A stretch of 64,000 bases of DNA from contig NZ_KV823453.1 in assembly GCF_001815935.1 (NCBI RefSeq), forward strand, positions 1-64,000, read 5' to 3'. Positions 53,824 through 62,203 of this stretch are shown here, in pieces; position 1 is the stretch's first letter; every line of letters begins with the position of its first letter. Both the position numbers and the translations under genes were made by a program. The stretch comes from Corynebacterium sp. HMSC04H06. GTDB taxonomy: Bacteria > Actinomycetota > Actinomycetes > Mycobacteriales > Mycobacteriaceae. The notes below the pieces were generated by a model. It saw nothing but the letters and a program-made list of their open reading frames with translations. It ran no database searches and had not been told where the DNA came from.

Positions 53824-54972
53824 GTGCGCGTTGCTATCTTCACGGAAGTCTTCCTGCCCAAAATCGACGGGGTCGTCACCCGGCTGACCCACACCTTGCG
53901 GCAGCTGCACGCCGCCGGGCACGAGGTCTTAGTATTCGCCCCCGGTAACCCGCCAGCCGCCTACGCCGGCTTCGAGGTCGTCTCCATCCCCTCGCTGTCC
54001 CTGTGGCCGGTCTACCCCGAGCTGAAATGGGGCCTGCCGGATCCGCGAGTGCTGCTTCGGCTGCGGCGTTTCGACGCCGACGTCGTGCACGTGGTCAACC
54101 CGATTTGGACCGCGGCGCTGGGTGTGTGGGCGGCGCACCGCGAGGCCCTGCCCCTGGTGGGTAGTTTCCACACGAACCTGCCGGAATACGTAGATGCCTT
54201 AGGCATCGGCTGGGTCCGGCCCGCCACGGAGGCGGCGTTGCGCTACCTGCACAACCAGGCGGTAGAAAACCTCTGTACCTCAGACCCCATGGTCGAGCGC
54301 GCCCAAGAACTGGGCATCAACAACGTCTCGCTGTGGCCCAAGGCGGTGGACACGGACAACTACTACCCGCGCCGCTACAGCGAGGACATGCGCTCCCGGC
54401 TAACGGGCGGGCACCCCGAAGCCCCGCTGGTTACCTACGTGGGGCGCGTGTCCAAGGAAAAGGACTTGGACCGCCTGCCCGGCATCATGGCGCGTGTCCG
54501 CGAGTGCGTGCCCGGCGCGCGCCTGGCGGTGGTCGGCGCCGGCCCGTACTCCGGGCAGCTGGCGAAGCAGTTCGGCCCCGACGAGGCGGTCTTTACCGGT
54601 TACCTCTCCGGCGACGAACTGGCCGCGGCCTTCGCCTGCGGCGACGTCTTCTGCTTCCCCTCCCGGACCGAGACCCTGGGCCTGGTGGCCCTGGAGTCCT
54701 TCGCCTCCGGCGTGCCGGTGGTCGGTACCCGCGCGGGCGGAATCCCTTTCGTTATCGACGACGAGAAGACCGGCCTGCTGGTCGACGAGGACGCCTCCGA
54801 CAGCGCGTGGGCCGAGGCCCTGGCGGGATTGCTAGGCGATGCCGACCGCCGCGCCGCCATGGGTGAGGCCGCGCGCGCCGAGGCCGAGCGGTGGTCCTGG
54901 GAGGCGGCGACCCGCTCCCTCGTTGAGACCTACCAGCGGGCCATCGACGGCCCGCTCTACCGCCTCGCTTAG
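53824..54972 (+). CDS. sqdX: SqdX/MgtA-like GT4 glycosyltransferase
   Basis: A 382-residue GT4 (GT-B fold) transferase. The opening VAIFTEVFLPKIDGVVTRLT and the acceptor-side SFHTNLPEYVDALGIGW are shared by SqdX (sulfoquinovosyl to diacylglycerol) and by mycobacterial/corynebacterial MgtA and PimB' mannosyltransferases. The donor site has VTYVGRVSKEKDLDRL and the EX7E motif in SRTETLGLVALESF near residue 280. Sequence alone cannot separate SqdX from MgtA; the SqdB-like gene 14 bases upstream favours SqdX. It would act at the cytoplasmic face of the membrane. The GTG at 53824 has a weak ribosome-binding site. Confidence 0.7.
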   Translation: MRVAIFTEVFLPKIDGVVTRLTHTLRQLHAAGHEVLVFAPGNPPAAYAGFEVVSIPSLSLWPVYPELKWGLPDPRVLLRLRRFDADVVHVVNPIWTAALGVWAAHREALPLVGSFHTNLPEYVDALGIGWVRPATEAALRYLHNQAVENLCTSDPMVERAQELGINNVSLWPKAVDTDNYYPRRYSEDMRSRLTGGHPEAPLVTYVGRVSKEKDLDRLPGIMARVRECVPGARLAVVGAGPYSGQLAKQFGPDEAVFTGYLSGDELAAAFACGDVFCFPSRTETLGLVALESFASGVPVVGTRAGGIPFVIDDEKTGLLVDEDASDSAWAEALAGLLGDADRRAAMGEAARAEAERWSWEAATRSLVETYQRAIDGPLYRLA

Positions 54973-54988
54973 GCTTAACGCCGCGTGT

Positions 54989-56035
54989 CTACACGCTGCC
55001 CAGCGCCGCGCGGATGCCTTCCACGTCGACCTCGCTGGCAGCAGCCGGTGTGAAGGTCGCGTCCTGGGTCTTGTCGACTAGCACCGCGCGCACGCCCTCG
55101 CGGAAGTCGGGCAGCCCGCGCAGGTATTTCCCGAGCGCGTTTTCCATGGCCAGCGCGTCGTCAACACTGGCGGCGCGCTCCTCGGCCGCCAGGAGTTCGG
55201 CCGCGGCCACCAGCGAGGTCGGGCTGGCTGCCTGGGTTAGCTCCGCGACCTTGCGCGCCAGCTCCTCATTACCGGCCTGCGCTAGGCGCTGAGAGATTTC
55301 CTCCCACGTCGGCGCGTCGAAAATGGCCTCAATATCGTCAATGATTTCGGCCAGCGGGGCCGCCTCTTCCGGCTGGGTGGAGTGCTCGCCCAGCGCGGCA
55401 TCGATCCCGCTCTCTACGATGTCTTCTACCACGGCCTCGGCGTCCTTGACGTAGTGGGTGGCCAGGCCGGAGTAAAGCAGATCCGCGGCGTACATGCGGT
55501 AGCCGGTTAGCGCCCAGAACTTCGCCAGCGCCGGGGAGGACTTCCCGCGGGTGCCCACCGCGCGCTGGGCGGCATAGCCCGCGCCCACGTCGGTGACGTA
55601 GCCGATATTCATCTCCGGCATGGAGGCGAAAGCCTTGTCCGTGACAATGCGGTGGCTGCCGTGCACGGAGATGCCTACTCCCCCGCCCATGACGATTCCG
55701 TCGAGAACCGCGATGACGGGCTTCGGGTAGTGCGCCAGCTGGGCGTTCATGGCGTACTCGTCCGCGAAGAACTGGTCGACCTCCGCGACGTTGCCATCAA
55801 TGAGGCCCTCCCTTGCCGCGCGCACGTCGCCGCCGGCGCAGTAGGCCTTCGGGCTGCAGGAGACAAAAAGCACCTGTTCGATGCCGTCGTCGTCGCGCCA
55901 CTGGTTCAGGCCCTCAACAATCTTGTCAACCATCTCCGGGTTGAGCGAATTCAAGGCCTTGGGCCGGTTGAGCTCCACCACTCCGGTACTGTTGCGGACG
56001 TCAAGAATTACTGGGGCATCGTTGTGTTCAGTCAT
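54989..56035 (-). CDS. 3-hydroxyisobutyryl-CoA hydrolase-like crotonase
   Basis: A 348-residue crotonase-fold protein of the ECH_2 type. YCAGGDVRAAREG gives the first oxyanion element and DGIVMGGGVGISVHG the second. The active-site Glu lies in MPEMNIGYVTDVGAGY, the HIBCH-like pattern, and the length exceeds the roughly 260 residues of plain enoyl-CoA hydratases. It likely hydrolyses 3-hydroxyisobutyryl-CoA in valine breakdown, but no other valine catabolic gene is nearby. The gene is transcribed toward the glycosyltransferase gene and its ATG is at 56035. Confidence 0.85.
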   Translation of the reverse strand: MTEHNDAPVILDVRNSTGVVELNRPKALNSLNPEMVDKIVEGLNQWRDDDGIEQVLFVSCSPKAYCAGGDVRAAREGLIDGNVAEVDQFFADEYAMNAQLAHYPKPVIAVLDGIVMGGGVGISVHGSHRIVTDKAFASMPEMNIGYVTDVGAGYAAQRAVGTRGKSSPALAKFWALTGYRMYAADLLYSGLATHYVKDAEAVVEDIVESGIDAALGEHSTQPEEAAPLAEIIDDIEAIFDAPTWEEISQRLAQAGNEELARKVAELTQAASPTSLVAAAELLAAEERAASVDDALAMENALGKYLRGLPDFREGVRAVLVDKTQDATFTPAAASEVDVEGIRAALGSV

Positions 56036-56096
56036 GGCATCCAGTATTCCACGTCACACAGCGGCGCCGCAGCCCCACAACTCACGGAGGATCATT

Positions 56097-56912
56097 ATGC
56101 CTGCACCTACTCCCCGGCTCATCGCCCTCGACATGGACGGAACCCTCCTCGACGGCGAAGGCCGCATCCCCGCCGGCTTCCCCGAGCTCGCCGCCCGGCT
56201 CCACGATCTAGGCGTGGTCCTGGTGCCGGCGTCCGGCCGGCAGCTGGCCACCCTCCGCGACATGTTCTCCGGCATCAGCGGCATCAAGTCCTTCATCGCG
56301 GAGAACGGGACCTTGGTCAGCCACCACGGCGACATCGTGGACACCACGCAGCTGCCCGCCGACATAGTCACCGCCTGCCTTGACGCCTGCGCGGGCATCG
56401 ACAGCGCCCAGACCTACGCGGCAGTCCTCTGCGCGCCGGAGACCGCCTACATCGCCGCCGGCACCCCGGCTGCCATCCGGGCTGAAATCGACAAGTACTA
56501 CCATTCCGTGACCGTGGTGGACGACCTGGCACGGGTGGCGGCCGATAAGCCGCTGGTCAAGCTGGCGGTCTACTGCAACGCCGACGCCGAAGAGCACGTC
56601 GCCCCGCACCTGCGAGCCGCATCCGCCGGTAACAATCTGGCTATTTCCGGCAAGAACTGGATAGACGTCATGTCCGCCGACGCGGATAAGGGCCACGCGC
56701 TGGAACAACTGGCCGCGAAGCTGGGCATCCCGATGGAGCAGACCGCCGCCTTCGGCGACTACCTCAACGACTTTCAGCTGCTCCAGGCGGCCGGCACCGC
56801 CGTGGCGATGGAGAATGCTCACCGCCGCCTGAAAGAAATCGCGGATCTCCAAGCTCCCTCCAATCTCAACAACGGCGTGTTAGAAGTACTCCGCGACTGG
56901 TTTGGAGAATAA
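56097..56912 (+). CDS. HAD-superfamily Cof-type phosphatase
   Basis: A 271-residue hydrolase of the Cof/IIB branch. Motif I is ALDMDGTLLD (Asp12 and Asp14), motif II SGR (46-48), motif III the Lys of DKPLVKL (about 151-156), and motif IV GDYLND (220-225), where the acidic residues bind magnesium. Family members dephosphorylate sugar phosphates or flavin mononucleotide with broad range. The ATG at 56097 has CGGAGG 7 bases upstream. It is divergent from the crotonase-like gene with 61 bases between starts. Confidence 0.92.
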   Translation: MPAPTPRLIALDMDGTLLDGEGRIPAGFPELAARLHDLGVVLVPASGRQLATLRDMFSGISGIKSFIAENGTLVSHHGDIVDTTQLPADIVTACLDACAGIDSAQTYAAVLCAPETAYIAAGTPAAIRAEIDKYYHSVTVVDDLARVAADKPLVKLAVYCNADAEEHVAPHLRAASAGNNLAISGKNWIDVMSADADKGHALEQLAAKLGIPMEQTAAFGDYLNDFQLLQAAGTAVAMENAHRRLKEIADLQAPSNLNNGVLEVLRDWFGE

Positions 56913-56920
56913 TCCCCACC

Positions 56921-56963
56921 ATCGCCCTGGCACTGAGTCTGACTCGCGGATCAGGGCGCGATT
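56921..56963. repeat. Inverted repeat upstream of the acyltransferase gene
   Basis: CGCCCTG (56923-56929) and CAGGGCG (56952-56958) flank a 22-base loop, followed by CGATTATTTTCC. It shares the core GGATCAGGG with the element at 52514-52550. It may be the terminator of the HAD gene. Confidence 0.55.
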
Positions 56964-56988
56964 ATTTTCCCCAGCTAGGTAGGAGCGA

Positions 56989-59349
56989 GTGGTGAGTTCT
57001 AAGGCCGGCAAACTGGGCAAACGCGTAGTGCAAAAGCTCGACCCGCGCCGCAGTCGCAGCCAGAGCACCCGCGCTAGCGGCGTGCCGGCTGCCCCGAGCA
57101 CACCACCCTCCGAGCCTGCCTCCCCGGCCCCGCAGCCCCAGCGGGCGCTGGGCCCCAACCCGGAGCGCAAGGCGCTGCCCGCCGGCCGTTCGGCGCAGCC
57201 TGCAACCCCCCGCCGCCCGGTGGTCAAGGCCGCTCCCCAGGTGGTGGGCGCCGCACCTAAGGCTGCATCTGCCCCTAAGGCCCGCGCGGCCAACGCCGCC
57301 CGCACGCCCAAGGCTGCGCCGTCGGCGCTGCCGGCAGGCGGCAAGACGGGGCCCGCCCCTGCCTCGCCGCGCCCGCGGGAGATAGGCGGCGGCCGAGTAG
57401 CCGCGTCGAAAAAGCAGGCCCGGAAGAAGAACACGGCGCGGCTGCGCTACGTGCCCGCCCTGGACGGGCTGCGCGGCCTCGCGGTCGCCGCGGTCATCGT
57501 CTACCACTTCTTCGGAGGTGTGCTGCCGGGCGGCTACCTGGGCGTGGACATGTTCTTCGTCCTGTCCGGGTTTTTGATTACCTCGCTGCTGGTGCGGGAA
57601 TTCGACGTCACCGGAGGGATCAGCCTGCGCGATTTTTGGGTCCGGCGCTTCCGCCGCATCCTGCCGGCGGCCGTGGCCGTGCTGGCAATCTGCACGGCGT
57701 TGGTCGGCGCGATCGGCGGCGATATCGCCGTCAACCTGCGCGAGCAGTTCTTCGGCACCCTGTTCTTCGCCAACAACTGGGTCCAGATAGCTACCTCCCA
57801 GTCGTATTTCGCCGATAACGAGGTCCAGGTCTTTGCCCACTACTGGTCCCTGGCCGTGGAAGAGCAGTTCTATCTGCTGTGGCCGCTGATTATCCTGGGG
57901 CTGTTCTCCCTGGGCAGGCGCCAGCCGCGGCGCCTAGCGCTAGGGGTCAGCGTGGCGCTGGGGGTGGCCTCCGCGCTGGCGATGGCCTGGATCTTTAGCC
58001 CGGGCGAAGATCCGACCCGTGTTTACTACGGCACCGACACCCACGCCTTCGGCCTGCTGGCCGGCGCGGGCCTGTCGCTCATCATCACCACCCGCAACCC
58101 CAACCCGGAAGCGCCCGCGTGGCCGCACTACTCCGCGTCCGGGCGGCGCGTGGCCGAGGCCATAGGCCTGGTGGCGTTGGTCGCCTACGCCGCGCAGCTT
58201 ATGTTTATGGCCGACGATCTGGCGCTTACCTACCGCGGCGGGCTGCTGGTCTCCAGCGTGCTGGGGGTGGCGATCATCTGCGGCATCCTGGCCGAGCGCC
58301 CGCTACTCAACGCGCTGTTCGCCAACCGCTTCATGCGCTGGGCCGGCAAGCGCTCGTTCTCTCTGTACCTGTGGCACTGGCCCATTGTCATCATCCTGCG
58401 CGAGATCACCGGGGATGCAAACGCGTGGGCCGTGGGTACCGTCGCCCTGCTGCTCTCCGCCGGGCTGGCGGAGCTGAGCTACCGGTGCATTGAGAACCCG
58501 CTGCGCCGCCGCGGCTACCGCACCACCGCCCGCGATTTCTGGTCCGCCCGCCCCGACTGGCCCACGCTGCGCTCAGCCTGGAAGGTGGCGGCCTGGCCGC
58601 TGGTTCCCGTGCTGGTCTTCAGCTCCCTCGGCGGCATCGCCTGGGGCCTGACCCACTCCGGCGACAAGACCTCCTTTGAGCAGGAACTGGATGATCTGGC
58701 GGCCCAGAACCAGTCCAACAATGCCCAGGCGCCCAGCGAGAAAAGCGCGGGCCAGGGCGGCGGGGACGCCGCTGGTGCCCCGAATGACAAGACCTCGGAA
58801 AACAAGAAGAGCCCGGACATGGTGCACCCCATGCCCAGCGGCGACGAGATTACGGCCGTGGGTGATTCCGTGATGCTGGCCTCCAGCCAGTCGCTGCAGG
58901 ACCGCTTCCCCGGCATCTATATCGACGCGGCGGTCTCCCGGCACTACGACCAGGGCCTGCCCGCCATCCAGCAGCTCGCGGACTCGGGCCAGCTGCGGGA
59001 CACGGTCCTTTTAGGATTCGGCACCAACGGCCCGCAGCTGGATGATGAAATCGATCAGATGATGAAGATCATCGGGCCAGAGCGCACGGTGCTCATCGCC
59101 ACCCCCTATGGCGACCGCGACTGGATGACCACGGCGCGGCAGGAGACCATCGCCGCAGTGAAAAAATATGACAACGTCTACCTGGCGGACTGGTGCTCAC
59201 ACGCCCAGCACGACCCAAACTACCTGCGCGAAGACGGGATCCATCCCGTGGCGGGCGTGGGCACCGACCAATATGCCCTGGCCTTCTACTACGGGCTGCT
59301 GCGCTATGCCCACGGGGAGAAGGCCACGACAACTAAGTGCGAGGTCTAG
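56989..59349 (+). CDS. Membrane acyltransferase with C-terminal SGNH domain (OafA-like)
   Basis: A 786-residue three-part protein. Residues 1 to about 150 are a Pro/Ala/Lys/Arg-rich basic extension. Residues 155-530 are an acyltransferase-3 domain with about ten helices, carrying DGLRGLAV (159-166), YLGVDMFFVLSGFLI and HYWSLAVEEQFYLLWP. A periplasmic linker leads to an SGNH hydrolase-like domain with GDS (625), GTNGPQ and DGIHP (749-753), the Ser and Asp-His sites. Such fusions O-acylate cell-surface glycans or lipids. In mycolata the related TmaT acetylates mycolates, but the target here is unknown. Start is one of two adjacent GTG codons (56989 or 56992) behind AGGAG. Confidence 0.9.
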   Translation: MVSSKAGKLGKRVVQKLDPRRSRSQSTRASGVPAAPSTPPSEPASPAPQPQRALGPNPERKALPAGRSAQPATPRRPVVKAAPQVVGAAPKAASAPKARAANAARTPKAAPSALPAGGKTGPAPASPRPREIGGGRVAASKKQARKKNTARLRYVPALDGLRGLAVAAVIVYHFFGGVLPGGYLGVDMFFVLSGFLITSLLVREFDVTGGISLRDFWVRRFRRILPAAVAVLAICTALVGAIGGDIAVNLREQFFGTLFFANNWVQIATSQSYFADNEVQVFAHYWSLAVEEQFYLLWPLIILGLFSLGRRQPRRLALGVSVALGVASALAMAWIFSPGEDPTRVYYGTDTHAFGLLAGAGLSLIITTRNPNPEAPAWPHYSASGRRVAEAIGLVALVAYAAQLMFMADDLALTYRGGLLVSSVLGVAIICGILAERPLLNALFANRFMRWAGKRSFSLYLWHWPIVIILREITGDANAWAVGTVALLLSAGLAELSYRCIENPLRRRGYRTTARDFWSARPDWPTLRSAWKVAAWPLVPVLVFSSLGGIAWGLTHSGDKTSFEQELDDLAAQNQSNNAQAPSEKSAGQGGGDAAGAPNDKTSENKKSPDMVHPMPSGDEITAVGDSVMLASSQSLQDRFPGIYIDAAVSRHYDQGLPAIQQLADSGQLRDTVLLGFGTNGPQLDDEIDQMMKIIGPERTVLIATPYGDRDWMTTARQETIAAVKKYDNVYLADWCSHAQHDPNYLREDGIHPVAGVGTDQYALAFYYGLLRYAHGEKATTTKCEV

Positions 59350-59672
59350 TCCTCGACCTTAAACTCTGCCATCTTGTCCCAGGACTCCTTACCCTCGATG
59401 CGGAAATTGATGATGTCCGGGGTCTCGACCAGGTACTGCGGGAACTCGCGGCAGGAGCGCTCGAAGTGCTCGGACTGGACGTGGTCGACGTCCTTGCCGT
59501 CGGCGTAGGTCTCCAGCAGCAGGAACTTCTGGCGGTCTTCCGGATCCCGGAACCACTTGAAGTCCAGGCAGCCCTCCTCGGCGTTGCAGGCCTGGGTGTA
59601 CCAGTTGATCTCATCGAGGAAGGTCTCGGCGTACTCGGGCTTGACGTGGAATTGAACGTTGATGAAAATCAT
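59346..59672 (-). CDS. ABM-domain monooxygenase-like protein
   Basis: A 108-residue protein with an antibiotic biosynthesis monooxygenase (ABM) fold. The sequence IFINVQFHVKPEYAETFLDE is the first strand-helix unit, EEGCLDFKWFRDPEDRQKFL the core, and HVQSEHFERSC the helix typical of YgiN-like quinol monooxygenases. It lacks metal or cofactor motifs, as usual for the family. The substrate is unknown. The gene overlaps the acyltransferase stop by 4 bases on the opposite strand and stands alone. Confidence 0.82.
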   Translation of the reverse strand: MIFINVQFHVKPEYAETFLDEINWYTQACNAEEGCLDFKWFRDPEDRQKFLLLETYADGKDVDHVQSEHFERSCREFPQYLVETPDIINFRIEGKESWDKMAEFKVED

Positions 59673-59780
59673 GGCCCCATCCTACCCGTCTGGGTGGATG
59701 GGGCCTTAGCTCGCTGAGGAGGCGCTGATCACACGGGTCCGAGGTTCCTACCCGCGCCCGGTGGTGCCTTTAAAGTCCCG

Positions 59781-60368
59781 TTATCGTAGGAAAAACTCGG
59801 CCACGTAGACGAACTTTCCGTCGGTGGCGGTGGCCACGCCGAAGCCGCGGCCGTCGTCGATCCGAGTGACCGGGACGTCGCGGTTGAGCCAGGCGGTGCG
59901 CTCGCGGGCTTCCTGCTCGGTCAGGCGGTGAACGGAGCCCTCGCCGGCATCGGCAGCCGCGGCACCGTGGCCGACCTTGCCGTCGAAGCTCACCTTGCCG
60001 GCCGCAGCCTCGTCCGCCCACTGCTGGGCGATGCCGGCGGCGTTCTGGTTCGGGTGGTGGCCCTGCTTGACCAGGTGGGCGTGGGTGGCGGCGGCGAGGT
60101 CGGAGCGGGCCTGGGCGAAGGCGGCGCCCTTGGGCGGGGCGATGAAGGCCGGCAGCTGGATGCCAAAGCGATCGGCGGCCTCGTAGGCCTGGGCGGGCAG
60201 CTCCACCTGCGGGATCTGCGAGGACAGCTGCTCGACCTGGGCGCCTGCCTGGGAGGACAGGTCGGCCGGCTGCGGCAGCACCTGGGCCTGGGCGGCCTGC
60301 GTCCCGCCAAAGGTCACGGCGACGGCAGCCAGGACGGTACAAAACTTACGGTTTTGGTGGTAGCGCAT
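59781..60368 (-). CDS. Secreted CAP-domain protein
   Basis: A 195-residue secreted protein. Residues 1-28 are a signal peptide ending QAAQA. A helical spacer follows to about residue 75. The C-terminal part reads as a CAP/SCP domain, with HHPNQNAAGIAQQWADEAA and KVGHGAAAA near residues 103-140 and VYVAEFFLR at the end. CAP proteins in corynebacteria are secreted and of unknown function. I see only one Cys, inside the signal peptide, so no disulfide is likely. The gene precedes the hydrolase gene in the same direction on the minus strand but is 98 bases apart. Confidence 0.78.
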   Translation of the reverse strand: MRYHQNRKFCTVLAAVAVTFGGTQAAQAQVLPQPADLSSQAGAQVEQLSSQIPQVELPAQAYEAADRFGIQLPAFIAPPKGAAFAQARSDLAAATHAHLVKQGHHPNQNAAGIAQQWADEAAAGKVSFDGKVGHGAAAADAGEGSVHRLTEQEARERTAWLNRDVPVTRIDDGRGFGVATATDGKFVYVAEFFLR

Positions 60369-60466
60369 ATCCCCGACCTTGCCAGCCGTGCCCGGCTTTC
60401 GCCACGCAAGCCGACCCGTGGCGGCGGATCGATACAGCTTTGTAATCCTTTGCGCCTTAGTGGCCG

Positions 60467-62203
60467 CTAGTACTTGTCGACGCCAAGCTCAGCGAACTGC
60501 CGGTGCAGTTCCTCCGAGTCGCGCTGGGCGGCAAGTTCCGGGCCGGCGATGGAAACGAAGCCGTCGATGACGGACTCGCCGTAGTTGTGGCCGGCGCCGT
60601 CAGGGACGTTCTTCGCGCCCGGCAGGTCCGCGGCGACCTGCAGGGAGGTAATCACCGGGAACCAGGACATCGCGGAGTCGCGGCTGGCCTGCGTGTCCTC
60701 ACTCATCCAGTCGGGCTCGCGCCAGGTCAGGCCCGGCGACCACCAGCTGACCGGGTCCGAGGTGTGCTGGATATACAGCATGCGGGTCGGCCCCCACTCC
60801 TGCTCCGGCAGGCTGGCCCACTCGCGGGCCTGGGCGCTGCTGGTGGCGAAACGCACCACCAGGCCGCCGGCATAGACCGGGTTGATCTCCGTGGTGCCGG
60901 GGTCGCGGCGCTCGACAAACTGGGTGCGCAGCCGGTTGAAGTGCGGCGGGCCGGTCAGCAGGATGCCGTCGACAGAGTTGGCAATGTCGCGGAGCCCGGA
61001 AAACGCCGCCTCGATGCCTGTGGTGCCCAGCGACTCGCCGTAGAGGTAGAGCCGCGGGCGGTCCTGCCGCGGCAGCGTGTTCCACCAGTCGACAATCGGG
61101 GTGATGAATTCCTGCCCGGCATGCTCGACCTGCTCGCCGCCGGCTAGGAAGTGGAAGGCCGAGGGCATAGCCGAGTACTGCGCGGCGACCACGGCGGTGT
61201 CCCCGCCGTAGAGCAGCTCGAAGCCCTGGGCGGAGTACGACGAGATCCAGCCCGTGCCCGTGGTCATCACCAGCAGGATGGCCTCGCGCTCGGTGGCGTT
61301 GGTCCGCTCCAGTTCTTCGATGAGCAGGCGGGCGCGCTCCGTATTCGTCGCACCGTTGCCCAGGCCAGCATAAGCGCGGATGGGTTCTTTCGCCGGGCGC
61401 CCGGTCACCCGCTCGAGTTCTGCTCGCGAGGCCCCGGCGTTTAAAAAACGCGATCCCTGCAGCCCCACCCCGTCGAAATCGATGACGGAGTCGGGCGAGC
61501 CGGAGCGCTCCGGGTTGGCCGGTGGGTGCGTGGCCGGATCGGGGTCGGCGTTCTGGGCGGTGAAGATCTTCTCCCCGGCGCGCACGATGACATCTGGGAC
61601 CACGCTGTCGAGCAGGTAGATACCGAGTACGGCCACCACCCCAGCAGCAACCATCTGGCGGCGGCGCCGCGGCCAGTTGCCCGGGATCGCCTTTCCCAGC
61701 GCGCGGACCAGGTTTCGCAGCCCGCGGGCCACGATGACTAGCGCGGTGAACACGGCCAGCGCCACCGGCAGGACCAGCAGGTACTTAGGCAGGCTGAGCG
61801 CCGGCACTGAGAAGTTATCGGCGACGTCGCGCTGCCACCGCACCGAGTAGAAGGTCACCGTCAGCACCCAGATGCCCAGCACGGCGTAGAAGGCGTAGGC
61901 GGTGAAGGTCCGTTGCCGCGGCGACCACGTCTCCGCGTCGAGCCAGCGGTAGCGCGGCGCGAGGTAGTGCCTCACGATCCGGGTCCACAGCCACTCGAGG
62001 CCGAGCCCCACCAGGTAGCCCAGGCCAGCCGCCAGGCCGCAGATAAGCCCCTGGTAGTACCAGGTGCGCGGCAGGATGGACGGGGTCAGCCCGATAACGA
62101 AGAAGATCGCGGCGGCCAGCGCGCCCCAGGCGTTGAGCAGGGAGAAGACGTCGCGCGCGTGGTCTAATGCTACGCTTCCAGCTTTTCTCCCCATTCCAAC
62201 CAT
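60467..62203 (-). CDS. Membrane-anchored alpha/beta-hydrolase (Abhydrolase_9 type)
   Basis: A 578-residue protein. The N-terminal 205 residues hold five hydrophobic segments. The C-terminal 350 residues are an extracytoplasmic alpha/beta hydrolase domain with nucleophile Ser391 in LYLYGESLG, a likely Asp in HTSDPVSWW and His in DGAGHNYGES. This layout matches the actinobacterial Abhydrolase_9 proteins, thought to be lipid esterases. The proposed ATG at 62203 lies inside the end of the ABC-F gene (34-base overlap); a start at 62194 also overlaps. The overlap suggests co-expression with that gene. Confidence 0.85.
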   Translation of the reverse strand: MVGMGRKAGSVALDHARDVFSLLNAWGALAAAIFFVIGLTPSILPRTWYYQGLICGLAAGLGYLVGLGLEWLWTRIVRHYLAPRYRWLDAETWSPRQRTFTAYAFYAVLGIWVLTVTFYSVRWQRDVADNFSVPALSLPKYLLVLPVALAVFTALVIVARGLRNLVRALGKAIPGNWPRRRRQMVAAGVVAVLGIYLLDSVVPDVIVRAGEKIFTAQNADPDPATHPPANPERSGSPDSVIDFDGVGLQGSRFLNAGASRAELERVTGRPAKEPIRAYAGLGNGATNTERARLLIEELERTNATEREAILLVMTTGTGWISSYSAQGFELLYGGDTAVVAAQYSAMPSAFHFLAGGEQVEHAGQEFITPIVDWWNTLPRQDRPRLYLYGESLGTTGIEAAFSGLRDIANSVDGILLTGPPHFNRLRTQFVERRDPGTTEINPVYAGGLVVRFATSSAQAREWASLPEQEWGPTRMLYIQHTSDPVSWWSPGLTWREPDWMSEDTQASRDSAMSWFPVITSLQVAADLPGAKNVPDGAGHNYGESVIDGFVSIAGPELAAQRDSEELHRQFAELGVDKY

